Shown here: positions 32,146-42,984 of the stretch, piece after piece
How the letters are laid out: every line of letters begins with the position of its first letter
How positions within the stretch are numbered: the stretch's first letter is position 1
Assembly (NCBI RefSeq): GCF_000516985.1
Contig: NW_006917097.1
Span: 1,612,001 to 1,676,000 of the forward strand
Direction of reading: 5' to 3'
Source of the DNA: Pestalotiopsis fici W106-1
Lineage: Eukaryota > Ascomycota > Sordariomycetes > Amphisphaeriales > Sporocadaceae
Length of the DNA: 64,000 nt
Translations under genes and position numbers: made by a program
Notes under the pieces: generated by a model
Told to the model about the DNA's origin: nothing
Seen by the model: only the letters and a program-made list of their open reading frames with translations
Databases searched by the model: none

Positions 32146-35100
32146 CTAGGCAAGACCAAAACCTTGAGTGTTTTCCAAGGCAAATCCCAGTCTCTCTCTA
32201 AGAGTCTCCTTGTCTTGGTACTCGGGCAACAGTAAGATGCCATAGCACGTGTAGGCAGACGGCAGGCGGCCATGCTTACCCTCAGCGGCACCGTTCTTTT
32301 GGATGACAAACTTGATGTTGCGCATGCCGCCGACCGGTACACGATCGCTGGCTGTCACAAACTCGAGCAGCTTGCGTTTCTTGTTCTCGTCATAGCGCTT
32401 GACGATACTCCAGAAGTCGCGGATTGTGCGATGAGTAGCGTCCCAACCCTCGTATCGTGCAGCCCGGCGAAGCTCATTGATATCAATTTCCTGCACTCCT
32501 TCCACAATAGACTGCAATAATTGTGGTGTGAGGAGTTGCAAGGACTTTGGGAGGAGACAAGTTCGAAAGCCGCGGGCAAAAGCCTCGTATTGCGGTGCAA
32601 CGCTGACGTCTGTGAGGTAGCGAATATAGTCGCTGACGTAGGCTTCGCGATTGTCTGCGGTCACAAGAGGCGCATCCTCGGGATTTTCCGATGCCAGTGT
32701 TGCAACGCTGGCACCCGAGAATTGTGGCCAAGTGATGCTTTTGGACGAATCCATTTCCCGTGAGACGGGCTGTTCAAGCATGTTGACCGAGAACTCATAA
32801 GTGCGGGCAAAAATATCATCGACAGTACCATCTGCCTCATCCCACTCGAGGAGACTTGTGAGACCATTGGCAAGATCGGGCCAGCCGTCCGAAATATGGT
32901 GTAATTCCGTCACCGGCTCGCCAAGAATCTTCATGTACAAAGCTTTCGGAAATGTGATCGGCAATGTGAGACCATTGAACACGGCGATAGACACGAGCAA
33001 GCCAATAAGCTCGAATTTCCATTCTGGCTGCAATGACCCGGGCTGGAACCATGTCATTCGGGTTCTGTCATCGACTGTGAAGCCGCCATAGTCCGGGTTC
33101 AACGCTTCTGCAAGGGCCAGTCTGAAAAATTCTTGCTGAACGCCGCCAGAGTCGAAGCCCTCTTCTCCAGCATCCTCGCCTAGGTGGACCTTCAACGGCC
33201 TGAGCAGTTCTCGTTCCTGCCTCCTCCACAATTGATCAAACGCGTCGCGCAGGATCGTCTTACGACCAATGTCCAAGATCAAGAACTTGGATGAAGCAAC
33301 CTTGAGCATGTCCTGGAGAACGCCCTTTTGATGTCCATCTGTCACAAGACTGTCCATAGCTATTATCGAGCTGATTCGCGTCTGCAGCGAACTAGACTCT
33401 TCATATGACCGGCTCATGCGTGAGAAATTGATGGCTCGAAAATACGACACCAGGGATGAGTTTGGAAATATGTACGGATAATCGAGTAAATGTGCCGCTC
33501 GCCGGGTCGAGTCGTATTCTAGCCAGGTAACAGGCATCTCAATTGAGTCAAGACGATCGCTGAAATATTCAATGCGGAAGATGGCATCGCCTAGGAGAAG
33601 TGACTTCCGCTTTTGGTCTACTCTAACGTCAGCTGTATAATTCGCAAAAGTGCTGTCACTATAATAAGACTTACGTATGGCCGCAATGAGTGCAAGCGCA
33701 CCACCAAAAGGGCCATCACCGGGGACGTCTGGCCTTCCTTGCCACTCATTCAACATGATCGTACGTGCCCAGTCGAGAAGCAGGATAGGCATCCGCTTTT
33801 CGTGTACCTCTCGTTCTTCCAATGAAAAATCACCAGATGGATGCATTTCTCTCCCTGGTTCAAGGTGAGACAGCACGATGTCAAGGACATCTGTGCTATG
33901 CATTGCATCTTCTGGATCCATGTCAAACTTAACGAGCTCATCGAAATATCGCCGTGTTGGGATTGCTGCCAGCACCCTGCGCGCCAGTCGCAGCGCCATG
34001 TCATTTGTGAACGCATCTTCGTATTGTAGACAAAGAGAGTAGCCATGTCGAACAACAAAACCATATTCGGATAGGGTTAACCCCCGAGATCTAATCCTTG
34101 ACATGTCGAACAAGCATGTTGCGTTACTGACCAAAGGAGCTGCAGCGACGAGAGCATGCAAACAGATGGATATCAAGAAACCAGCTTCCTTGTTAGACAG
34201 TGATGTCACAGTTTTGGCCAAGCCAGAGAGTTGTGGCTCTGCTGATCTCAGAGCGCTTGGAGGTGCAAACAGGCTTTCAGAAGCTTGCCATAGACTATCA
34301 AATACCAGACTCGGGGTAGCTCTGGTTAGACGCAACATGTGATAGAATAGTGTCTGAGATTCCATAAGACCGCCGGGCGTTGTGAAAGATTCGAGGACGG
34401 CGTTTGGGTCACTGAGAACATTATAGACGCTTTGCTCAATGAATAGCTTCCACTCAAGCTTGAGAAGACGAGGATATGATTTGTGGGTGGGACTTCGCCT
34501 TTTCAGGACTGGACGACTGCCCACGCTTCCTACGAGCATGTGTTCTTCTACACTGCTGTCTTGCTCCAACACATCACAGAAGAGGTTTGTAATATCCTTA
34601 TTGAGTCGAGATATAGACTGAGGAAGGAAGTCGGCATCGGGTCTTGCATCAAGGTCTTCCGTATCAGCGCTAGATTCCCGAGAAGTAGAGTATCCATTTG
34701 CTGATGGAACAACGTCGCCATTGTTTGAGGTAGCCTTCTGGGAAGCCTTTGAGTAGAGCAGTGGTCCTCTCAAGTCGTTGTATGCATCAATTTCAGATAG
34801 AGATGGGGTTTGTGCGCCGTGAGCTACATCGTTCAATCGATCATTGGAACGTGGTTGAGCTGCCACTGAAGAAGCCTTGGCCGAGGATTGGGGATGTTTA
34901 CGGCCCGGTGACCTAGGAGATAAAGGGGACTCAGATCCGCCAAGAGCATAATCTATCGCGGCTTCAGGGATATCCTCCGCCGCCAACGGCCGGTGCTTAA
35001 CGGGCGATGGCCGTAGACGAGGGTGCGAGTGTGTTCTTGGATGCACCGGCCGAGCGCTGGAGTTGGAATTACCACTCAAGGACGTAGCCCTTGGCCTGGT

Positions 35101-36165
35101 GGCAACAGATGGTGAATCTTGGTCGAGTTTTGCATGAGCCACGATGGTCTCAGATTCGTGTACGTTCTCTCCGTCTGGGTCGCGCTCCACTGATGTATTT
35201 GAATCGTTTGGGTCATTTGAAGATGCCGATGGCACAAATAACTCGTCGTCTGAATCATCTGCTGTAGACGGCTCAGTGCTGGCATTGGGCCATCTATCTT
35301 CAAGAGCAGCAGCGCTGTTTTCAGATATGGTCTGCAAGTTGTTCGGTGCCAGCCACTCGAGCATCTTAAACGCGACAGACCCAAACACGTTGGCAGCAAA
35401 TGAGCGGTAATCCTTACGAACAGGCCTTTCGTTGATTGAGATGGTCAGATCTGGGTTGTTAGTCGCTGAAAGGGCATTTCCAGCTTCTGTATCACCATAT
35501 CTCGAGCCATTGGAGTCCTGCTGGTTTCGAATCCGGCTCGTTGGTGCTGGGCTTTCATTAGGATGCCGTGCATCTTGATGCGTTGTGGCTTCGAGACCGG
35601 GAGGCAGATGGCGCCGGATTCTACTTCTAGAGTCTGGTGACAGGCTTCGCCCACGGCCATTCGCCCTCTTTGCTTTCCGCCCATCACCAACTTTGGGACC
35701 TGTCGAGTGCAGCTTGGGCGCAAAGATCAGAGATCTCGTAGCGTCATTGCAACTGCGAGAGTCGAGATTCGGGCAAAGGTACTGTTCAGGGTTGTCTTGG
35801 GACGCTAGATGTACCGCTAGAGTTCGAGCACTCGTGGGATTGTATCTTCGGACGGGAGCCTTGCCAGCCAAACGTCTGCGGCAGCTGAAGCATGACGCAG
35901 TCCGACAATCGTCGAGGCCACAGCCATGTCGTAGCTGAACTACAAACTTCTCGATGAGGAGTTGCAGGTCATGACGACGGATGGCACGCTGTATGGTGTA
36001 GAGTCTTTTCGGGTTCTCGATTGCGATGACAAAGTCTTTCAGCTCGGGCGGCGCATCGGATGGCAGTCGCGGGAACGGCACTTCCTTCCAGAGCGCAGCC
36101 AGAATCTCGGCTTCGAGGCCATCGGAGGTGCAGCCGCGAGCGCTGCCAGCTGTGTCTCTCGTCAT
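32146..36165 (-). CDS. HECT-type E3 ubiquitin ligase with N-terminal AZUL-like zinc module
   Basis: The frame gives 1339 aa from the first ATG (MTRDTAGSARG). The C-terminal third is a HECT domain: FDSGGVQQEFFRLALAEALNP, the YVSDYIRYLTD region, and TCYGILLLPEY with catalytic Cys1307, which accepts ubiquitin from E2 and passes it to the substrate. Near residues 80-145 a block with HGCGLDDCRTASCFSC and a distal LCPNLDSRSC resembles the AZUL zinc finger of UBE3A, an architecture known from UBE3A-like ligases. The middle (about 150-500) is disordered, Ser/Pro-rich and basic. Within 33633-33674 a 42-nt stretch has GTAAGT and ATACAG ends and is a multiple of three; it may be an intron, which would give 1325 aa. 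The closest yeast relative is probably Hul4, but this is not certain. Substrates are unknown. Confidence 0.92.
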   Translation of the reverse strand: MTRDTAGSARGCTSDGLEAEILAALWKEVPFPRLPSDAPPELKDFVIAIENPKRLYTIQRAIRRHDLQLLIEKFVVQLRHGCGLDDCRTASCFSCRRRLAGKAPVRRYNPTSARTLAVHLASQDNPEQYLCPNLDSRSCNDATRSLIFAPKLHSTGPKVGDGRKAKRANGRGRSLSPDSRSRIRRHLPPGLEATTHQDARHPNESPAPTSRIRNQQDSNGSRYGDTEAGNALSATNNPDLTISINERPVRKDYRSFAANVFGSVAFKMLEWLAPNNLQTISENSAAALEDRWPNASTEPSTADDSDDELFVPSASSNDPNDSNTSVERDPDGENVHESETIVAHAKLDQDSPSVATRPRATSLSGNSNSSARPVHPRTHSHPRLRPSPVKHRPLAAEDIPEAAIDYALGGSESPLSPRSPGRKHPQSSAKASSVAAQPRSNDRLNDVAHGAQTPSLSEIDAYNDLRGPLLYSKASQKATSNNGDVVPSANGYSTSRESSADTEDLDARPDADFLPQSISRLNKDITNLFCDVLEQDSSVEEHMLVGSVGSRPVLKRRSPTHKSYPRLLKLEWKLFIEQSVYNVLSDPNAVLESFTTPGGLMESQTLFYHMLRLTRATPSLVFDSLWQASESLFAPPSALRSAEPQLSGLAKTVTSLSNKEAGFLISICLHALVAAAPLVSNATCLFDMSRIRSRGLTLSEYGFVVRHGYSLCLQYEDAFTNDMALRLARRVLAAIPTRRYFDELVKFDMDPEDAMHSTDVLDIVLSHLEPGREMHPSGDFSLEEREVHEKRMPILLLDWARTIMLNEWQGRPDVPGDGPFGGALALIAAIRKSYYSDSTFANYTADVRVDQKRKSLLLGDAIFRIEYFSDRLDSIEMPVTWLEYDSTRRAAHLLDYPYIFPNSSLVSYFRAINFSRMSRSYEESSSLQTRISSIIAMDSLVTDGHQKGVLQDMLKVASSKFLILDIGRKTILRDAFDQLWRRQERELLRPLKVHLGEDAGEEGFDSGGVQQEFFRLALAEALNPDYGGFTVDDRTRMTWFQPGSLQPEWKFELIGLLVSIAVFNGLTLPITFPKALYMKILGEPVTELHHISDGWPDLANGLTSLLEWDEADGTVDDIFARTYEFSVNMLEQPVSREMDSSKSITWPQFSGASVATLASENPEDAPLVTADNREAYVSDYIRYLTDVSVAPQYEAFARGFRTCLLPKSLQLLTPQLLQSIVEGVQEIDINELRRAARYEGWDATHRTIRDFWSIVKRYDENKKRKLLEFVTASDRVPVGGMRNIKFVIQKNGAAEGKHGRLPSAYTCYGILLLPEYQDKETLRERLGFALENTQGFGLA

Positions 36166-38127
36166 GGCATCGGCGTGCGATATAGAAGAGGTTGGTGGCC
36201 TTGTTGGGAGCAAGAGTACTGCTGAGGCTGCCTGTCCTGGCTATCCAGCGAATCGTAACGGCTGGTAGGCGCCGCCGCCAGGTCCTAGGTCGACGACAGG
36301 TTTCGTGTGTCACAAGCGTACCGTGCAACAATCGACAGGCTTCCTTCAAGATATGCAGATCATTGTGGCGTGTCAGGGGATGGTTGGAAATGTTGCCAGA
36401 GGGCAGAATAGTCGTTCCACGCCAAATAGCGTATTAGGGGTAGATTCCGTTGGAAAGGATCGCGGAGCAGTTGTGTCAAGTTGCTGGCGCGATGATGCGC
36501 AGCGCCGGTCAGACGGATGGACCTAACGTGGGTCCCGGCGGACGGGCTGGCGTCCGCCCCGGGCTGCCAGCAAGCCATGATTAATGGAGGCAGCGGCCAG
36601 CTCCTCAGGGCTCATGGGTACCTACCTGGATAGGCACGCTAATGTAGAGTCATGTAGGGACTCTTGATTACATGAGCTTCAAACAGTAAAAATAAGTTTT
36701 TAGACCCAGGTGAGTCTCAAATTCTAGGTGATTCTAAAAATGATATTTGTAAGGAACAGGTTTCTCCATATGACCTTATTTCTTGCCGTGTCAAGCAACA
36801 GACTCCAAGGTAGTAAAAACCAGCAAAGATATCGGCGGAATACCCGTATCACACTTAGTAGCCAGGCCTTTTGGGAGGGACCAACCGCAGCAATGTCAAT
36901 TACAACCTAGGACAGACATCGTCGTGCTCTGCTGATACCGCCAACGCCACTACTGATGTATTGCGTGCTAGTCCCGAGCTGATGCTTTCTTACAACAAAC
37001 AAGTCTCTGCTTGGGCTTGCATTGTTACAGATTGCAATCATATTGAGTCATCCTGGGAAGTGGGAAATCATATGCATTGCCACCTGCATATAACGTACAT
37101 CTCAATCGTTTAGACACTTCCGAAACACGTGCCACATCAAGGTTTGGATAAGGTTGCACGGGCAGGCTTTGGCAGGCAAAGAACGTTGTGATGAGGGCAA
37201 CAGAGCAGGCAGGGCAGGATGGAGAGCTACTCTGTAATAGTAAAAGGTTGACAGTTGAGTCGCACAAGTCCCTTTCGATGCATAAGTTACGAAAAACTTC
37301 CTGTATTTACACCGTATGGAGACAAAAACAAAACACACTCGACTACCTCTACCAATAAAGCGAGACAAGGAGAGTGAAAATCACGTATCAATTGTCTGGA
37401 CCGATCAAAAGGGCATGTAGTTTTACAAATGTAGATCTCAAGTTACTAACCTAGGTAGTAGAAAGGTAGGTAGGTAGGTACCTGCCTCTCTCTGCCTTAA
37501 CACCATATGGGCCCGCAGCTAGCATCGCCAAGCACGAGCCCTGGCGTGCCCTGACGTATTGTAGGCCTGATAAGCTGCGAATCCGATAAAAATATAGAAA
37601 AAAACCCCCACCACACGCCACTTTGACTCAATTTTCTTGATAGGCGCCGATAGGCCTTGGGTCAAGGGAAGATATCTCTTCAGTTGTTAGAAATACTCAC
37701 GACGTGCATGTATTTGCAAAACTTTTCAGCTGTGAGATTGGGCAGAAATTAGCTTTTGCCATTGCATGACGGTTGGAAAATAACCTCATCTAGTCTCGTG
37801 CTTTGAGTCTTTTAGTAATCACCCCTCCTTCGTTCAGACCCGTGGACGTTGAAGAATTCTGGGAGACTCCATAAAAAAGAAAGCCGCCGCCTCAACCCGC
37901 CACCTTCTTCGTCACTACCTGCGACTTCCAGAGACCTTCTGGAACATTTTGTTCAAATAAAATATCACCTGCCTTCACCTGCGTGGTCCCGATCGAGTCA
38001 GACTCTGTCGGCACCCTTACGAAGCAGATTGTGCGCATCCACTACCCTTGTCAACCGACCCGGCAACCGCCATCGTATTATTGTTCAGTGACTGGTGTTT
38101 GCGAGACAATCGCAGCAGTCATTCACG
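36166..38127. other. Divergent intergenic region between HECT and REI1 genes
   Basis: Nearly 2 kb carrying two divergent promoters. Minus-strand frames near 36165-36350 remain open upstream of the HECT start and may be leader. A GGTA-type repeat lies near 37464. The rest is low-information sequence with no supported gene. Confidence 0.5.
37464..37487. repeat. (GGTA)n microsatellite ending in inverted ACCTGCCT
   Basis: About four GGTA units followed by the near-complement CCTGCC, giving a small palindromic end. Related CTAGGTA and ACCTACC motifs lie nearby (37450, 36620). Confidence 0.7.
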
Positions 38128-39876
38128 ATGGCCTCCATCGCAGGCAATCGCAATGCCGCCGCCGCCTCAGGCGCATCCGCCAAAGTCGATTCTACCACCC
38201 ACCAGTACACCTGCAACACTTGCCAGGTTGCTTTCCGACTCGCCGACACCCAGAAGGGACACATGAAGAGCGATTGGCAGTGAGTGCAAAAGACTACTCC
38301 TTCAGGCCATGGTTGAATTCATGTTTATTGTGCCCGCTAACAGCCACTCCCACTGTGCAGTCGGTATAACCTCAAGCGCCGAGTTGCGTCTCTCCCCCCA
38401 ATCTCCTCTGAAGTCTTTACCGAAAAGGTCCTGCAAGCGCGCGCTGCAACCACTGCCGAGGCCGACCGCGCTGGTTTCCAACAAGTCTGCGACGTTTGCC
38501 AGCGTACTTATTTCAGCGAGAACTCTTACCGAAACCACATTGGTAGCCGCCAGCACAAGGCCAAGGAAGCAGCAATGCAGCGCAAGGCCGACGGTAGCGT
38601 CGCTGGGGATGATGCCGCAAGCACCATTGTCAGCTCAACCTTTTCTCTGGGCGAGCCTCTACCCAAGGAAGAGGTCGACTCGGATGCTGAGGATGAATTC
38701 AGCGAAGTTGTTGAGGGTCTCAAGAAGACGAATCTGCACGAACGACCTTCCCCTGTCAAGCGCCCGACCAACCCTCCTCCGTCCGCCGAAGGTCAGCACT
38801 CAAGAGAGCACCCAGTTTCCGAGAACTCGAGTCAACCTGTTTCGAGCTCTGCAACTCCTGTTCCGACCCTTACTCTCAAGTCCTGCCTTTTCTGTAACTA
38901 CGACTCTCCCACTGTTGCTCTGAGCGTGGTCCACATGGAGAGAATACACGGGATGTTCATTCCCGAGAAACAATACCTGGTCGATCTCGAGGGTCTCCTC
39001 AAGTCTCTCCAAGAGCGTATTCAAGAACTGAACGAGTGTTTGTACTGTGGCAAGATGAAGAACAATGCGTTCGCCGTCCAGACGCACATGCGCGACAAGG
39101 GCCACTGCAAGATCCCTTTCACAACCGAGGAAGAGCAGCTGGAGATTGGCGAGTTTTACGACTTCCGCAGCACTTACTCAGACGATGAGGAGGAATCCGA
39201 CGACGAAGAGGAAAACGACAAGTCAGTTGGTGGTGCCAAGCTTGGTGCCCACAGGGCAACCAAGGCTGTTGATGAGGCCGGCGACGAAGTCATGGAGGAG
39301 GATGGCTGGGAGACAGACAGTTCGGCTTCGTCGTGTGATTCTGATGAGCTCACTTCGATCCCTGTTGATCCACACCTTCACCAATATGAACGACTTGATA
39401 AGCACCCACACCACTCTTCGCGGGACCCTCGTCACCACCACCAGATGGATGGATGGCACTCGCATGCTCACAAGCATCGCGCCGTCTTTTACGATGACAC
39501 CCAGCTGCACCTGCCCTCCGGTAAGGCTGTTGGTCACCGTTCTCTCAACAAGTACTACCGCCAGAACCTCCACGCCCACCCGTCGCCAGAGGAGCGTGCC
39601 GAACGCCTGGCGATTGAGGCCAGCGCAGACCCCATGGACGTCGACGGAGCCGACAACCAGGTCGCCAACCGCCGTGAGCGTGGTCGCAATGGAGCATTGG
39701 TTACTCGTGCCAATGGAGGACTCGGCATGACCAACGTCACAGATGAGAAGAAGTCCGAGGTACGACGCGCAGAGCTACGGGCTCGCAAGCGGGAGCACAA
39801 CGCCCAAAGACGCCAAGAATGGGGTGTCAACAAGCAAAACAACAACCAGAAGTATTACAACTACCAGATTTTGTAG
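38128..39876 (+). CDS. REI1: Rei1-type C2H2 zinc-finger 60S ribosome maturation factor
   Basis: Two exons, 38128-38279 and 38361-39876, give 555 aa; the intron falls inside the first zinc finger, between its last Trp and final His. Four zinc fingers are seen: Cys29/Cys32/His45/His51, then CDVCQRTYFSENSYRNHIGSRQH, CLFCNYDSPTVALSVVHMERIH and CLYCGKMKNNAFAVQTHMRDKGH, followed by IGEFYDF. This order and the C-terminal LRARKREHNAQRRQEWGVN block identify Rei1/Reh1 (human ZNF622), a cytoplasmic factor that helps release and recycle Arx1 from pre-60S particles. An acidic stretch (DDEEESDDEEEND) and a His-rich segment (HHSSRDPRHHHQMDG) lie between the fingers and the tail; the His-rich part is a local expansion. 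It is a housekeeping gene. Confidence 0.95.
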
Positions 39877-40291
39877 ATACTCTCTCTGGTTGGCGATTTA
39901 ATGCGGAAGGAAGCTTTGCAATGCATTTACGAAAATCAATAACGTTAGTTTGTGCTCTTTTGCGGCATATTTTGCTTTGATAGATGGGTGCCGCAAAGCG
40001 TCTCGAGTTACCAAAGCACTTGCTGCTGATAGTACTTGGACGAAGCTTGTTAGGTAGCACAATCAATAGACGGATGTTTCATGACCAAACTTGTGATCCT
40101 CAGTTATGCTGACCATGATTTCTCGTCCAATTTGAGGTCTCTGGATCATATTAATCGAGCGTCCATTGTAGACGTGAATCTGTACTTGCAGATTGCCATG
40201 CATCCAGCAATTTTAACGCATCCCTGGTTTGCAACAGTGGTACTGGAAGCAACAGAAGTAACTACACAATGGGAGAAGCATATTATCTAAG
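39877..40291. other. Convergent intergenic region
   Basis: It contains the 3' ends of REI1 and the P450 gene. No feature was recognised. Confidence 0.5.
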
Positions 40292-41988
40292 CTAGAGTTG
40301 AGTGATTCTATCAAAGCCCAGCCAAAGCTGCCCGCTCTGGGGGTGAGCCGTATAGCCGTCGGTCGGCTCGATACCATCATCATTTACAATACGGCTGGCA
40401 AAATTGGAATATATGGCAGCAATCAACAACTTCATCTCATACATGGCAAAGTTGGACCCCAGACACATTCGCCCTCCGCTCGAAAACCCCCAGAATTGCC
40501 GATGCCTCTGCTCTCGCGCTTCTTCTTCCTCTTCTTTTGAATCGTCCTGCTCAGACTCGCGTAACCATCGCCTGTGATCCCATGTCTCGGCGCTCGGAAA
40601 ACACCTCTCGTCCCGGTGCAGGTTGTATACTGATGCTGAAATACGGACACTCCCAGGGATCTCGTACAGCCCGACGCGGCAGGACGGTGAAGGGGTGACG
40701 CGCGGCTCGGGGCCGCCGGCTGGTGCATAGCGTCTCACGGTCTCGAGGATCACGGCCTGTAGTATGGGCAAGGCATCCAGTTGTTTCGGGTCCGGCATGC
40801 TGGCGGTTTTACCACCTACGCCATCACCACCGCGTCGATGCATATTCGGCGTCAAGCCCAGGAGCTCGGCTCGCAGCTCGCTTTGCAAGGTCGGCGATCG
40901 GGAGAGATGCCAGGTCAGATAGGTCAGCGTGACGCCCGTCGTCTCCTGGCCGGCAAGGACGTGGTCAAAGACCTCGGAGGCCACCGAGAGCTCCCGCCGG
41001 CGAAGCAAGGGTGAGTAGACTGTCGTGGCCGCCATCTCGGGAGAGATTTGCGATTCCACCTTTTCGATGCCCGACAAGATTGAGCGCACGACGACGGGGT
41101 CATTGGCAGTCTGTTCGTATGAAGACAAATCTGGATTCTGCACCATGGCAATGGCGGCGTCCGAAAGACTTTTACACCAGGCTTCGAGCTCCTTGTTTGC
41201 GGCAGTGGCCCAATGCGGTGTCAGGTTCAATCCCAGTAGTTGCAACGCCCTGGAGAGTCGGGGCAGTTCTTGCATGAAGAAGCCATTCGTCTTTCGGACC
41301 TTGTACAAAGCCAGCCAGTGTTCACGATAACCCTTGCGTTGAATGAAGTTGGATCCGTTGCAGAGACCGAAACAGTAAGCCGATATCAAGTCCATCACCG
41401 TGCCTGGAAAGAGGGAATGCACATCAATACCGTGACCGTTGGATGAATCAAGTAATGGCAACAATCTCGAATTAATAACTTCATCACACTGAGATGCCAG
41501 GGCGATGGAAGAATGAAGAAACGATTTTGAGTAGACATGAGATACCATGCGTTTTCTCACTGAATGATGTTTTGACTCCTGTGCGGAGAAGGCACACGGA
41601 ACTCTGCCGTCCTGTCAGCTGTCATTTCATACCTCGCTACGATTTCCAGTCACTGTACTCACCCGTAGTTATTAAACACAGAATACCATTCATGCTTGTC
41701 AAAACCGCCCTGGTAGACATCCTTGACGAGTTCCATGTCGGCAATAGACACTTCATGGGGACCAACTCGGACGATGGGCCCGCATCTCTCGTGCGCCTCA
41801 AACAGCGTCTTGTTCTCGCGACTCTGGAATCGAGCCCAAAGGATCCATATGGGCGATATGGAACAAGACCAATGCGCAGATGGTAATTTGGACAGAGACG
41901 TCAGGCATAACGGGTACAGGATGTATTTGTACAGAAGCAATGCTGTGATCAGCCAAAAGGCCGCATTAGACATAGAAACGGAGTCCAT
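40292..41988 (-). CDS. Cytochrome P450 monooxygenase
   Basis: Two exons, 41988-41663 and 41603-40292, give about 545 aa. An N-terminal anchor (AAFWLITALLLYKYILYPL) is followed by a globular P450. The I-helix has the canonical AGQETT. The K-helix has ETVR. The heme loop is FSSGGRMCLG with Cys489. A Glu/Lys-rich insertion (SKEEEEEAREQRHRQ) lies just before the heme loop, and a Gly-rich insertion (HRRGGDGVGGKTAS) lies before the K-helix. It is unlike the P450 at 28765-30499 in all motifs, so the two are not recent duplicates. It stands alone among housekeeping genes; no pathway can be inferred. The start could be the methionine at 41973. Confidence 0.93.
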
Positions 41989-42984
41989 TCGGCTGATACA
42001 CTATATACCGTCTATGTATAGCAGCAGGGAGGAAGTTGTATAATGAGAGAAGAGGGGCCAGCAATGGATGACCTCTGCAGCCATTTTCGGGGTCTTTATC
42101 AATGCTACCTGCGACCAATGCTCGCTTAGAGACTGGCCAGCAATTCATTGATAACGACCGTGAACTTTATCTGGAGTCACTTGACGATGCCCATCTTTTA
42201 CTATCTAGGTTTGGGCTGCACTGGATTGGCAACATTATCCAAGTTGGTTTAATGTGACAGACTTGCTATCACTCAGGGAATCAATTTGGTGGGAACATAA
42301 TAACTATACGAATAGTGATATAACACACCCGAATACACGATAATGCAAATCCTCTTAGCATTTCACAATTGCACTCACTTTACTTATGCACCTTCAATTA
42401 TACTTGGATTATGCCAATAATATGGGTACCTGGTTGGAAGACAGGGTCCATCCAGCGCATGTTTAAGTACAATGGCGGGGTCATGTTGCGCACTGGCAAA
42501 CACTAACCTAGAAATGTCATTCCATGAGGCTTGGGATACCTCGACCTTCTTGACGATAGTGAGTCAAAGCAAGGATTGTATGCCATAGTAAGTATATTTT
42601 CTATTCCTGTCATTGCCTCTGACTCACCGAGGCCAAATCGATTATCCACACCTGAGACAATAGTAGGGAAACCAAAAGTGAGCGGCCAAATCTGCCCAAT
42701 GATGATGTCAGTCGCTAGTTCCACTTGCTATGACTCTGCATTTCGCATAGCCCAGTCAGTGGCTACCTAGAACATCCATACTTCGTGCCTGGATCCATCA
42801 TCGACAACCTGCGAGCGGTGAAAATTGGCAACAAGATGAACCCGGCGTAAATGAAGCATATGCTTTTTTAGTATATCAGCGTAGGTATCTCTCCTTCGAC
42901 CTAGATGGGTCGGGCAGTGAATGCATCATTAGATTGACAATCGCATTTTCGAAACACACACGACCAAAAAAGAAATCACCAGGC
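41989..42984. other. Divergent intergenic region
   Basis: AT-rich sequence lies between the P450 start and the F-box gene. The frame near 42503-42724 has no protein-like features. No other element was recognised. Confidence 0.5.
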
